Shown here piece by piece: positions 1 to 9,042 of a stretch of 53,199 bases of DNA. The stretch's first letter is position 1. Each line of letters opens with the position of its first letter. The DNA comes from Pseudomonadota bacterium (GTDB lineage: Bacteria; Pseudomonadota; Gammaproteobacteria; Burkholderiales; Burkholderiaceae_B), in contig JAEYVD010000041.1 of NCBI GenBank assembly GCA_023432075.1, forward strand, positions 1 to 53,199. Reading direction: 5' to 3'. The position numbers were made by a program, and so were the translations under genes. The notes under the pieces were generated by a model that saw only the letters and a program-made list of their open reading frames with translations, searched no databases and was not told the DNA's origin.

Positions 1-104
1 GGCTTTTCAGCGGCGCTGTCCGGGATGACGATGCCCGAGGCAGTCTTGCGCTCGTTTTCGAGGCGTTTGACGATCACGCGATCGCCCAGGGGACGCAAGG
101 CCAT
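1..104 (-). CDS. groES: GroES co-chaperonin, N-terminal part
   Basis: Translating the minus strand from the ATG at 104-102 gives [18 protein letters not shown], followed by a [12 protein letters not shown] segment. This is the conserved beginning of 10-kDa GroES, the heptameric lid of the GroEL folding chamber in the cytoplasm. Only 34 complete codons are visible; the rest of groES, and presumably groEL, lie beyond the left edge. An AGGAG ribosome binding site lies a few bases upstream of the ATG, so the start is secure. Codon use is GC-rich and chromosomal, unlike the island that begins behind its promoter. A CIRCE operator in the leader indicates HrcA heat-shock control. Confidence 0.95.
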   Translation of the reverse strand, partial: MALRPLGDRVIVKRLENERKTASGIVIPDSAAEK

Positions 105-158
105 GAGGAACTCCTGTTAACTAAAAGAAAGTGAATGGTCGGTTTGCCCCGGGAGGTG

Positions 159-185
159 TTAGCACTCACCGGTGTCGAGTGCTAA
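159..185 (-). promoter_or_regulatory. CIRCE operator (HrcA binding site) of groES
   Basis: The sequence reads TTAGCACTC, nine bases, then GAGTGCTAA, which is a perfect match to the CIRCE inverted repeat. It lies between the groES -10 box and start codon, where bound HrcA would block transcription until heat shock. Confidence 0.95.
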
Positions 186-212
186 TTATAGGGATGATGT
201 TTGGAGGTTCAA
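185..212 (-). promoter_or_regulatory. groES sigma-70-type promoter
   Basis: On the minus strand TTGAAC (212-207) and TATAAT (190-185) are separated by 16 bases. The -10 hexamer abuts and shares its last base with the CIRCE repeat, which fits HrcA repression of a housekeeping promoter. The boxes are close to consensus; the transcription start itself is inferred. Confidence 0.7.
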
Positions 213-384
213 GGGGGGGCGGGGCGCTGTTACATCTTCGACAACGTACCGATTCGGCTCGGCTGTCAAAGTTCAGAGAACTTGGAATTTGGATAACTGG
301 TGTAGAACTTCATCGAAAGTGCAAGTTTTCGAACTTAAAACGTAACGGATGTGTACTCGCATGGAGACAGTTGCGCGAGGAGAC

Positions 385-504
385 ATGAGCATAATGGTGT
401 TGGTTCGACTGCTATCCGCCGCCGGCTACGATTTGAAAGCGGTGAAGCGGGGGCACGGCAGAACCCTAGAAGACATTCTCGAGGAACAGCGGAGGGGGCA
501 GTAG
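385..504 (+). CDS. Small hypothetical protein, possibly a gene fragment
   Basis: This is a 39-codon frame beginning MSIMVLVRLLSAAGYDLKAV and ending in a charged helix-like tail (LEDILEEQRRGQ). A GAGGAG motif sits a few bases before the ATG, so translation is plausible. It is the first frame inside the island after the groES promoter. I do not recognise a family. The length, and the similarly short frames that follow it, suggest either a genuine micro-protein or the head of a decayed gene. No partner gene can be assigned. Confidence 0.3.
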   Translation: MSIMVLVRLLSAAGYDLKAVKRGHGRTLEDILEEQRRGQ

Positions 505-904
505 ATGGTCGCGCCACGCGATCTTCACATCTCTATCGGTGGGTTACCGGACTTGTTGCTCTGAGCGCTATTGGGAGCGGCATATGCATGGCAGACATGC
601 TGGATATTGCAAGCCGCTTGGCGGCCCGCTATGACGCGGACGTGCTGGCACTGGGGAACGGCAAAGCCGCGTCGCTGTGACGTGACGTGTTCCCCGCGCT
701 GGCGGCATGACTGCTTCCGCAACTGGTCAGAAATCTTACGCCGGCGCACTTTCGTGTCTGCTTGCGTCTACCGTCGCTTTCCAAGCGACACTAGAACTGC
801 TGTTCGAACATCGGCTCGATAATGACCGTAGCCGTGGCGTGAGCAACGACGGTTCGCCTGCTCTGCGCTAGGCTGCGCACGACGCGCCGCCGTCAATCTG
901 CAGT
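505..904. other. Intergenic stretch of decayed sequence
   Basis: This stretch holds only very short frames. One at about 588-680 (MADMLDIASRLAARYDADVL...) looks protein-like but has no convincing ribosome binding site and stops after 30 codons. I see no RNA gene, promoter or repeat that I can defend. It is probably degenerated mobile-element or prophage debris at the left island edge. Confidence 0.35.
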
Positions 905-1310
905 GCTATGGCAAGTCAACCGCCTTTCTTCTGAACCCGCCATGATCGCGGATCTTGACCCGCAGCGCGTCGAAAGTCACGTGCGTCCTCGATCCCATGC
1001 GTCTCGGTCAGAGACGCATGGATCTGGCGGGCACTCATGCCTCGGGCGTATGTGGCGGTGATCCGATGTTCGAACCCAGTGAGTTGCCCTTGGCTTGGAA
1101 ATCCGAATCGGGGCGAAGAAGCCATCTTGGTAGCGGACAGGCTCTATGCGGCCAAGGGCTACGCTTCTTCGTCGAGGGGGGGGGCTGTGCCGTTGGCGCC
1201 ACTGCGCCTGTCGATTTGGTCAGCGGGCCTGTTACGACTGGCCGATACTCAAGAAGCAGGTTCATCTTTGCAGCCATCGTCCGCTTGATCTCCGCCTATA
1301 GGACGACAGA
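905..1310 (-). pseudogene. IS256-family transposase remnant
   Basis: Read on the minus strand, pieces in different frames follow the same order as the better copy at 4636-5830. They are KRTMAAKMN, then RYQDGFFAPI-like sequence, then [20 protein letters not shown], then FDALRVKIRDHGGF. They correspond to the region after the N-terminus and the first part of the DDE catalytic domain of IS256-type (mutator-like) transposases. Frameshifts and an internal deletion between the ARGM and LRVKI blocks make it non-functional. The two copies lie in opposite orientations about 3.3 kb apart and enclose the lipoprotein/M23 genes. They differ at many positions, so this copy is old rather than a recent duplicate. 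Confidence 0.75.
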
Positions 1311-1539
1311 GACAGGACTTGAGTGTCGCGGGGGCGTCGTCATCCGTCCTTTGGCCGGATAACCCTGCAAAGGGGGCCAGGACTTCAAGCGGGTGGCGAA
1401 AGGGCCGCAGCCTCAGCCCGGCAGCCCGGGTTTCTTTATAGGCATGTCTGGTCAATCCTCGTGTTATACGCCGCTCAAGAATTCCTGAATAGATCGCAAA
1501 AAATTGACCAATTTGGATGAACCAAAAATCCACGAAAAT

Positions 1540-2559
1540 TCAATTTTTGAGCGCTTCATTCGCTTTTTCTATTAGGTCTCTTGCCACATCATCTTTATTT
1601 TTATCAAGCAACTCTGATGCGTTTTTCATTAACCATGAGATGTTTCCAACTTCAACTATATAAATGGTTGATGTCATTTTGTTTCGCCCCATGGGCTCTT
1701 GGACATTCGGGGTTCCCGTGGTCCAAGGTGGAAGCGGTACGGTTTTAGAGGAGTGCCTTTGTTCATACACTTTGTATAAGTAGCCTTGTCGACTATGGTT
1801 CTCGTTATGGGCCTGTGGCTGGATTTTTCCGTTAACATCGACGGATAATATTTCTGAAACAAGGGGCGTATCAATTGCAGATGGGGCGACCATTCCGCGT
1901 CCCGAATTTCGGTAAATGGCATCCGACGTAATTTTTAGTGCTAATGCAACCTTTCCATCAGAGGTTTTGGCGGAGGCTTTCTGAACAAAAAGTCGTACGG
2001 GGCGAAATGTGATTATTTCTGGTTGCTTCGGGTCGTAGCTAACAATTCCAATATAATCTAGGAGTAGCGTATCAGTTGGGGTTTGATCGTCATTCTTTCC
2101 AACTCTAGAAACCCTGAAACAAGTGCCTGGCGTTGGGCTATTGCTGGCAAGCTTTTGGTAAAAGTCTTCGGGTTCCGACGAGATGGTAGCAGTGGTGGAA
2201 TATTTCTTTATTTCCGACTTAAGTTGGTCGTTTGTTTCTCTCACTGTCCATTGAATTAATTGTCCTATTCCCCATCCAATTAGTGCAGCGGGTATTGCAC
2301 GTTCGATTGGCGTGTTGAATATTCCGCATCGTGCCAATATATCGTGGTTTTGATCTTGGGTTCTTACGAAGTCGAAAGCGGGATCATTTCCAGTGGGGGT
2401 GGTTCCTTCTCGAAAAACGGGTGCGAGAATTTTTCCTGCCTCGTTTTTTGAGAAAAACTGCATGCTTCCGATATCGGACGTCGTATTTGGTTGCGGGGAA
2501 CTGCAGGCGGTCAGGAGTCCAATCGTAACAGGGAGGATTGAAATCAGATAGTGAGTCAT
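1540..2559 (-). CDS. Hypothetical lipoprotein
   Basis: The product has 339 residues. It opens with a short hydrophobic signal and a lipobox ending L16-T17-A18-C19, so it should be lipidated at Cys19 and anchored in the inner or outer membrane facing the periplasm. One further hydrophobic segment (about 90-110, PAALIGWGIGQLIQWTV) could be membrane-associated. The rest is hydrophilic with mixed alpha and beta character, ending in a Lys/Asp/Glu-rich helix. No family is recognised. Base composition is clearly lower in GC than the surrounding chromosome, which points to horizontal transfer. It lies opposite to, and upstream of, the M23 peptidase gene, with about 620 bases between the two starts. 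A role as a periplasmic protector against that peptidase is possible but unproven. Confidence 0.7.
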   Translation of the reverse strand: MTHYLISILPVTIGLLTACSSPQPNTTSDIGSMQFFSKNEAGKILAPVFREGTTPTGNDPAFDFVRTQDQNHDILARCGIFNTPIERAIPAALIGWGIGQLIQWTVRETNDQLKSEIKKYSTTATISSEPEDFYQKLASNSPTPGTCFRVSRVGKNDDQTPTDTLLLDYIGIVSYDPKQPEIITFRPVRLFVQKASAKTSDGKVALALKITSDAIYRNSGRGMVAPSAIDTPLVSEILSVDVNGKIQPQAHNENHSRQGYLYKVYEQRHSSKTVPLPPWTTGTPNVQEPMGRNKMTSTIYIVEVGNISWLMKNASELLDKNKDDVARDLIEKANEALKN

Positions 2560-3182
2560 TTCATAATTTCCCGGTCAAAAGTTCTCGAACGAGGAATATC
2601 GGGATGCCTCGTATTTTCCATCCACATTAAATGGGAGAGTCAGCACATGCTACGGCTGCCAGCCGGCATCCACCATGCTGAATATTGGGTATTGCACCGG
2701 TTATGCTCTTCCGAAACGATTAGAGTTCGGGCGGACGGCTAGTGAGGTGCTTTGGATTGATAATCTGGCTCCGCAATGCCGTTGGTGAAATTTGGCGTGA
2801 CCCCGACGAGGAAGGGCAAGGAGATGGCTTGTAGAGGTACGGCCTCCGCGACGCACGACAGGGCCGGGCAGCTGCTTAGTACTAGGCTGTAAGTGCTTGC
2901 CCCTACGACGTACGTGCGCCGCGCTGAGTCGGCGTAGCCACTCCCTTAGGAGAATTCTGCTCCTGGCCCTTATCTGCTATGGTCGATCCGACTTAGCTCA
3001 CCGTCATACCGAAATTGAGGTATTGCGGACTGAGCTATGTGACTGCATCCTAAATCGACGACTGCGAGTACGATGCTAAGCTGGCTAGATGGAGGTTACT
3101 TTGGCTTGGGATCTATTTGCCTTTCAGCGCGCGGCGGCCGTATGGTAACTGAATATCGTATTTTTATTGGACGGAGAAAGCC
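2560..3182. other. Divergent intergenic region
   Basis: This 620-base gap separates the lipoprotein gene (minus) from the M23 gene (plus) and must carry both promoters. One short frame (2776-2892, MPLVKFGVTPTRKGKEMACR...) has no clear ribosome binding site and matches no family I recognise. I see no RNA gene or inverted repeat worth naming. A GGAG ribosome binding site for the M23 gene lies at its right end. Confidence 0.4.
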
Positions 3183-3830
3183 ATGACATTGAACGATGAA
3201 GAGTGCAGTGCCGACGAGCTTTCCCTGAAAAATATTATCGACTTGCCGACGCCGTACGTACTTGACCCGTCAGAACGCAGCAAAACACCTTTCAAGTTGA
3301 CCCAATATCCCACGCAGGGAGGAATGGTCGTTCCCGGGCGCGCTGGTGAGCTGCGCGGGCTTTACGGCACACTCGGGAGCCTTGTGTGGAATCCTGATTG
3401 GTCGGGTTACCTTGCTCGTCCGAACAAACCTCATTGGGGTGTCGATATCTACGCCCCGATAGGTACTGAGGTTATCGCAGTTTGCGATGGTGCTCTGAGT
3501 TTTCATGAGGAACCGGATGGTCTTGGACTATACGCCCAACTCCATATTGCGAAGCAGGGGCAATGGCAGTTCCAATACGGTCATTTGGGAGAGCGTCTGC
3601 GGAAGGCGGGGCCAGTCAAGCGAGGACAAGTCATTGGTCGCGTGGGTTGTTCAGGCAACGCTGATGATAATAAAATTTGCGAAAAAATACCTCCCGGCCT
3701 TGCGTTTAGTGCATCGCATTTGCATTTGCAGTTAAAGCAGTTAAGTCCCGGGACAGAGTCGCGGCGAACAAACCCGTTAAAGGTTCTGGGCTGGATGCTG
3801 GAATCACCCTCCAAGCCTCCCAAGATGTGA
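3183..3830 (+). CDS. M23-family metallopeptidase without signal peptide
   Basis: The 215-residue protein has the lysostaphin-type M23 zinc site. H84 and D88 lie in PHWGVD, a YGHL motif with H134 follows, and a terminal HLH motif has H179 and H181. By family knowledge H84, D88 and H181 bind zinc and cleave peptide cross-bridges in peptidoglycan. All key residues are present, so it should be active. There is no signal peptide or membrane segment, unlike housekeeping M23 enzymes; it would need another export route, such as type VI secretion or lysis. Residues 1-80 precede the catalytic fold and are unassigned. A GGAG motif upstream supports the start. The next gene, 120 bases downstream in the same direction, could be a partner. 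GC content is low compared with the chromosome. Confidence 0.8.
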   Translation: MTLNDEECSADELSLKNIIDLPTPYVLDPSERSKTPFKLTQYPTQGGMVVPGRAGELRGLYGTLGSLVWNPDWSGYLARPNKPHWGVDIYAPIGTEVIAVCDGALSFHEEPDGLGLYAQLHIAKQGQWQFQYGHLGERLRKAGPVKRGQVIGRVGCSGNADDNKICEKIPPGLAFSASHLHLQLKQLSPGTESRRTNPLKVLGWMLESPSKPPKM

Positions 3831-3950
3831 GACGGTGGATTTTCTAATCTTATATTACAAAAATTAAGGAAAAATCTCTAAGAAACATATAGAAGTATTA
3901 GAAGGCGCGTTGGCCGTTCTGACTCTAAATGTGTTGTTTTGGAGGGTTAT

Positions 3951-4382
3951 ATGGATTCAAAAATTAATGTGATGGAACAGCATCAGGGCGAGCTGGTCTC
4001 CAATCGAGTCATTAGTATAACTCTGATAAATTCGTCTAGCGATATACCAAAGAAAAACGTTTCTGCGGTACTCCAGTATAAAAATGGTCCTCTGACGCAA
4101 AAGCTCCCCGTCACCGCTCTAGTCTCTGCCAGAGGAGATTTTGTCGCTACTGTGGAAGTGCCGGATTACGAACCACTTAGAGTATATTTTTTTTGGATCG
4201 AGGGATGGGTTGGCTCGAAACGGTGTGCGGCGTTTACGCGAAATCCTACATATGAAGGACATTATTGGGATTCTGCGGTAATCGTCTGGTCCCCCATGGT
4301 TCACGACGGGTATAAATACGAATATGCGGACGGAGGTATCGCAGTTCGAAGTGCATTTGTTGCAGAGCATCGATCTACATGA
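3951..4382 (+). CDS. Hypothetical protein beside the M23 peptidase
   Basis: The protein has 143 residues, starting at the ATG placed five bases after a GGAGGG ribosome binding site. An upstream in-frame TTG is less likely because it overlaps that site. The sequence alternates short polar and hydrophobic stretches, such as ISITLINSS, VSAVLQYKNG and DFVATVEVPDYEPLRVYFFW, which suggests a beta-sandwich. It is rich in Trp and Tyr in the second half. No signal peptide or membrane segment is present. No family is recognised. Its position just after a potentially exported peptidoglycan hydrolase allows a role as cognate immunity, chaperone or binding partner. Immunity against a periplasmic hydrolase would normally require export, so this remains open. 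Confidence 0.6.
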   Translation: MDSKINVMEQHQGELVSNRVISITLINSSSDIPKKNVSAVLQYKNGPLTQKLPVTALVSARGDFVATVEVPDYEPLRVYFFWIEGWVGSKRCAAFTRNPTYEGHYWDSAVIVWSPMVHDGYKYEYADGGIAVRSAFVAEHRST

Positions 4383-4635
4383 GGGCCTACAGAAATGGGC
4401 TTGCGATGCGGTTTGCTCGTTGCTAGGGGCTGAGGCGTGCTTGGGAATCTGCTCGGCGGAGCGGGATGGCGTTGTTATAGTTGATGTCTGCAAGACGGGG
4501 AAGGGGGGGCGGCGAAACCAGAACGCTAACGGCAGAGGCGCGCTGTATAAGACTCACAATCGGTAAATCGGCGCGTCGCGGACCTATCCGGGATTTTGTG
4601 TGCCAGGCATATCATGAGGAATAAATATCATAGAT

Positions 4636-5830
4636 ATGCCGATGAAGAAGAAACGCACAGCGGCCGCTCAGGCGGCGGCCCGTGGGCCGTTGCCCGAAGT
4701 TCCTGCCGAGTTGCTGGATCATCTCGTCAAAGGACCGATGACGCCCAGCGAGGCGCAGATCTGTTCTTGTCGTTCCAGAAGGCAGTGATCGAGCGGACGA
4801 TGGCCGCAGAGATGAACCTGAACTGGGATATCGACCGGGCGAGCACAAGCCTGAAGGCCAGACCAACGAGCGGAACGGCGCCAGCGGCAAGACCCTGCTG
4901 AACGAGTGTGGCCCAGTGCGCGTGTAGCTGCCCCGCTACCGGGATGGCTCTTTCGCGCCGATCCTGATTCCCAAGCACGAACGGCGCTTCACCGGGTTCG
5001 ACGACCGGATCATCGCGACGTACGCGCGAGGGATGAGCGTGCGCGAGATCCAGGCGTTCCTGGCCGAGAGCTACGGTACCGAGGTTTCCCCTGATTTCAT
5101 CAGCTTGGTCACCGACGAGGTCATGGCCGAGACCACTGCCTGGCAGCATCGGCCGTTGGAGGCGATATACCCGGTGGTGTTCTTTGACAGGCTGCGGGTC
5201 AAGATCCCTGACGGCGGCGGGGTCAGCAACAAGACGGTGTAGCTGGCCCTGGGCGTGCGGGCCGACGGCCAGCGCGTCGTGCTGGGCCTGTGGGTTGAGC
5301 AGACCGAGGGTGCCAAGTTCTGGCTCAAGGTATTCAACGAACTCAAGACCCGAGGGTGCCAGGACATCCCTATCGCCGTGGCCGATGGCCTGAAGGGCTT
5401 GGCCGACGTCATTGGCACCGCCTTCCTGCGCACGACGGTGCAGACCTGCATCGTGCATCTGATCCGCAACAGCCTGGATTACGCGGGATGGAAGGATCGC
5501 AAGGCCTTTGGCCCCGCGCTGCGCCCGATCTACGCGGCCCCCAGCGCGAAGGCCGCCGAGCAGGCGCTACAAGCGTTTGCCGACGGGCCATGGGGGGCAA
5601 GGTACCCGATGATCGTCGCCGCATGGCAGCGGGCCTGGGAGAACGCCACGCCATTCTTCGTCTTCCCGACTGACATCAGAGGCGAGATTTACACCACAGG
5701 TGCCATAGAAAGTTTGAACCTGCAACTGCGCAAGATCATCAAGACACGAGGCCACTTCCCTACCGATGAGGCGGAAATCAAGCTCTTATGGCTGGCCCTG
5801 CTTCAAGGCTCTCACGGGTTTGCTCCGTAA
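4636..5830 (+). pseudogene. IS256-family transposase, frameshifted, with in-frame stops and 3' truncation
   Basis: Across frames this reads as an IS256-type DDE transposase: [55 protein letters not shown], then [39 protein letters not shown] and TTGAIESLNLQLRKIIK with the late catalytic Glu. A base is missing near 4760 and another shift lies near 4825. In-frame TAG codons are at 4925-4927 and 5240-5242. After LLWLAL the family's usual C-terminus is replaced by about ten unrelated residues at about 5797, where integrase sequence begins. The element is therefore dead and cut at its 3' end. The longest intact piece is 5255-5830. Confidence 0.85.
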
Positions 5831-6095
5831 TCTCGTATTGGACCGTACGCCGGGTCTTCTGTTGCATGACGGTAGCTCTCGCGGCTTCGTGGCTTCCGTG
5901 ACGGATGTCCTGTACCTGCAATCGCATGAGATCGCACGCTCGAAGCTTGCTATCAACTGCGAGATTGAACATCGCGAGTCCCCGAGTGTTCGAAGCCATC
6001 TGAAGTCTCATTCGAATTGCCCAAATTTCTCGGAGCTTTAGGGGCGGCTTCTGCCCGGTAAGCTCTCCCTTGTTCCATGGCACACGACGGCTCAC
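5798..6095 (-). pseudogene. Tyrosine recombinase (integrase), N-terminal fragment
   Basis: From a GTG at 6095 the minus strand encodes VPWNKGELTGQKPPLKLREI, then AMFNLAVDSKLRACDLMRLQ and a VMQQKTRRTVQYEITEQTRE stretch. This is the recognisable first half of a short tyrosine-recombinase family found on genomic islands and plasmids. By family knowledge the C-terminal half carries the Arg-His-Arg-Tyr catalytic residues. Here it is missing: at about 5798 the frame runs into the end of the broken IS256 transposase and stops soon after. It cannot be a working integrase. It may be a relic of the element that delivered part of this island. Confidence 0.8.
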
Positions 6096-6504
6096 GGCGG
6101 CATTCGCGGATTCCGTGACAATCTCCTTTTGAGTAAAGGCAGATTCAGTGTGCTCCTACGGAGGGGTGCTATCCGACCCGGAGCTGCCGTTCGCGCGTCT
6201 GAGGCCAATGCCTCCTGTGCAGCGATTGCTGACTGTGACCGCTCCCGGGGGCTGTACGCTGCTTGGTGGCGAGCAGTCTTTAGGCCCGACGACATCGCAA
6301 TACAAGCCCAGACCATTCACCAGCAATGAGATCCTCCATCGCCTCGAACCGTGCTTTGCCACTTCGGGCGCTTACTCTCAGACGAGGAGCAAACTGAGGT
6401 CAAAGCTGGCGGCCACACTGCTTCGCTAGGTTGATGACAATATGTTACCGTTGTGTGCTCTCTTCGGTCGGCGCACGTGCGCCCTTTAAGGTGCGAGGAA
6501 CAAT
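6096..6504. other. Intergenic region upstream of the TerB operon
   Basis: These 400 bases hold no convincing gene. They must carry the promoter for the three-gene TerB/ATPase/helicase operon. An AGGAAC ribosome binding site is present just before its ATG, but I cannot name -35/-10 boxes with confidence. Confidence 0.35.
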
Positions 6505-9042
6505 ATGGCTGAGAAGTCGAAGACATACAACGGCGTCATTGCAGCTCTTTCCGTATTTGTTCTCTGTCTCGTTTTTCCGCGAAGCAAGTGGGGTTACATC
6601 GTTTTATTCATTGGGGCCGTTTGGGCCTGGCGAGCGCTGTTTGTTGGTACTACGAAGCAATCAGCATCCGCCGGTCCGTCCCGAGCTGAAGCGGAAAAGA
6701 CGACGAAGCCAGTGGACGCGCGAGCCCGGATGGAACCACATGTCGCAACGACTCGCTCTCCGGAAGTCGGTGCGCCTCCCGCTTCGGTTGCAACAACCCC
6801 TAGGTTCGTTCCAGACGATGACCCTGTATCAGTGGCTCCGAAGGCGCCTTCTTCGACGGTTGCTGTTCCGTCGCTACCGCTACCGATGACTTCGGCTGCC
6901 CCGAGACGATTCGTGGATGAAAGTACTCCGGTTCCCGTCGTCACAAAAGCGCCTTCGCAATCAGAGAACTTCGCAATACCCCCGGCCCCAGCTCAGGCCA
7001 ACGTAGGGCCGGGCCGCTGGATACCGCCGGGAGATAACGTACTCATCGCCGGCTGTCTCATCAACGGTGGAATGATTTACGTGGGCAAGGACCTAAAAGC
7101 GTACTCTGGTTCGCCCGACCCCTGTCTCATCAATCCCGCACTGCCCATAGCTTCGCAAGCTAACGCTAGCGAGCGTGGGTTCGGCTATTGGCCTTCCTAT
7201 TCCGAGATAGCACCCGTTGCTCGCCGGGCCTATCTGATCTGGCTAGCGGGCGGCCGGTGCGACCCTGAAGCTGATATTGGTTACGTTTTTCTCTTCTTCT
7301 ACGGTTTAGAACGCAGAGCGCTTATCGACGGGCAGAAGGACGAAAAAGCGCAGCGAGACCGACCTGCCATTGCGCAGGAACTCAGGCGGTTGTTAATAAT
7401 CTACGGCGAAAGATCCTTTTCCTTCAAGCGATATGCCAGTGAGCTGCTTAACTGGCTAGAGGTGTCACACTACTCCAAGAAGCTATACGACGAACCTATT
7501 CCATCGTTCCCAACGACCTTCGAATTACCACTGTATGTTCGCCTTGCGCTTGGGCTCGCTGCAGTTGACCGAGAGCCTGTACCTGGTCACCTAGCTTTGG
7601 CTTGGGCGAGGCTTGATCCAACCAGCTACCTGAGGACACCCGCCACTCGGTGCACAGAGCAGTTCGACAAGCTCTTCCTGCAACGCTATGCCGAGACTTT
7701 CAATCCGGGCATCGTCCTTCCCCGCAACAAGACGAAGTTGAAGCTCGTTTACCAGCCAGCTTCTGCAGGCTTTAGAGGTATCAATGAAATCAAGCTGAAT
7801 TTTGGCGATACGCCAGATGTGACGGTACTTACGGCCCCGCAAAAGCAACTAAAGAAAGTTGTGGATGAGGTCACGGAACAGTTAGATCAATACAGTCGGT
7901 ACCTTGGTCGCAATCCAGAAGCTCCCAATGCACTGGAAGGCTTGCTGCTACTGCCTCCCACGATTTGGCCGAAGGCTGCCGCGGATGCGTTAAAAGGCTT
8001 GCAAGAGCGCGTTGCAGCCAACATCACTGTGGTGAGGATGCAGGAACTGCTCGATATGTTCCAGGCGAAGGCCGCCTTGAACAAGGAGCGTGCAGTGGCG
8101 CTGGCCAAGATACTGGATGCTGTTCGCATTGGAATAGAGCCAGACATCCTCGGCGGCGCAAGAACGCCGAAGGGTGACAACTACGTCGTGCTTTACGCTG
8201 CGCCCGAGTTAAACAGTTCGTTAGTACGGACGGCGGCATACCAGGTTGCAGCACTCACACTTCAGCTAGCGTCCGCCGTCGCCGGTGCCGACGGTGAATT
8301 TGGTGAGGAGGAGATGGAGCACCTCCGAGGGCAAGTGCAAGATTGGTCGCACCTGACTCTTGGGGAATCAGCCAGGCTGTTGGCTCACCTGCGGCTACTG
8401 GCTGCAGAGCCTGTTCCCTTGGCATCTCTCAAGAAGCGTTTGGAGTCGCTGGACGCAAAATCCAAAGAAACGATTGCCACCTTCATGACGACCATTGCAC
8501 AGGCCGATGGAACGGTAACACCGGCCGAAGTGAAGATGCTGGAGAAAGTCTATAAGACCCTGGGCCTTGATACCAAGAAGGTCTTCGCTGATGTACATGC
8601 TGTTGCCGCCGGGGCCAGGCCACAGCCAAGCATCTCAACGAGCTCCGGGGTGAAGGGTTTCCAATTGGATGCTGCAAAGATCTCAGCATTGCAAAAGGAC
8701 TCTGAGCGAGTTTCCGCACTTCTGGCTGATATCTTCAAGGAAGAATCGCCGCCGCCATCTCTGGTCGCAGCGGCCGTGTTGGAGCCCGAGGAAGCTGCGG
8801 CGCCAACTACTGGACTGCTCGGCCTGGATGAAGCCCACTCGGCTTTTGCTCGAATGCTGCTGTCACGTCCACAATGGGCTCGTGACGAACTCCTGGACGT
8901 TTCGTCCGATTTGGACCTCATGCTGGATGGAGCCCTTGAGCACATCAATGAGGTTTCGTTCGATACCCACGACATACCGTTCACTGAGGGTGATGATCCA
9001 ATTGAGGTGAACCCTGAAATTCTGGAGAAGCTTGAAGCATGA
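6505..9042 (+). CDS. sngA: TerB-N/TerB/TerB-C domain protein, Shango SngA-like
   Basis: The 845-residue protein begins with two hydrophobic segments (about 9-26 and 29-47), then a Pro/Ala/Thr-rich linker to about 165. A TerB-N-type region follows (about 170-380, starting GRWIPPGDNVLIAGCLINGG). Two TerB-like acidic loops come next near 592 (ADGEFGEEEMEHL) and 662 (QADGTVTPAEVKMLEKVY), then a TerB-C-type tail. TerB modules are thought to bind metal and act as sensors or scaffolds at the membrane. The stop overlaps the next start (ATGA), and the helicase gene follows, so the three form one operon. This order, TerB protein, ATPase, DEAD/DEAH helicase, is what I recall for the Shango anti-phage system. 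The family-level assignment is firm; the system name is recognition from memory. Confidence 0.8.
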   Translation: MAEKSKTYNGVIAALSVFVLCLVFPRSKWGYIVLFIGAVWAWRALFVGTTKQSASAGPSRAEAEKTTKPVDARARMEPHVATTRSPEVGAPPASVATTPRFVPDDDPVSVAPKAPSSTVAVPSLPLPMTSAAPRRFVDESTPVPVVTKAPSQSENFAIPPAPAQANVGPGRWIPPGDNVLIAGCLINGGMIYVGKDLKAYSGSPDPCLINPALPIASQANASERGFGYWPSYSEIAPVARRAYLIWLAGGRCDPEADIGYVFLFFYGLERRALIDGQKDEKAQRDRPAIAQELRRLLIIYGERSFSFKRYASELLNWLEVSHYSKKLYDEPIPSFPTTFELPLYVRLALGLAAVDREPVPGHLALAWARLDPTSYLRTPATRCTEQFDKLFLQRYAETFNPGIVLPRNKTKLKLVYQPASAGFRGINEIKLNFGDTPDVTVLTAPQKQLKKVVDEVTEQLDQYSRYLGRNPEAPNALEGLLLLPPTIWPKAAADALKGLQERVAANITVVRMQELLDMFQAKAALNKERAVALAKILDAVRIGIEPDILGGARTPKGDNYVVLYAAPELNSSLVRTAAYQVAALTLQLASAVAGADGEFGEEEMEHLRGQVQDWSHLTLGESARLLAHLRLLAAEPVPLASLKKRLESLDAKSKETIATFMTTIAQADGTVTPAEVKMLEKVYKTLGLDTKKVFADVHAVAAGARPQPSISTSSGVKGFQLDAAKISALQKDSERVSALLADIFKEESPPPSLVAAAVLEPEEAAAPTTGLLGLDEAHSAFARMLLSRPQWARDELLDVSSDLDLMLDGALEHINEVSFDTHDIPFTEGDDPIEVNPEILEKLEA

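Noticed and set aside
385..680. Two adjacent tiny frames read as a toxin-antitoxin pair
   Set aside because: Both are too short, resemble no toxin or antitoxin I recognise, and the second lacks a ribosome binding site.
4324..4566. 80-codon frame overlapping the end of the 143-residue protein
   Set aside because: It overlaps a better-supported gene, has no clear ribosome binding site and no recognisable motif.
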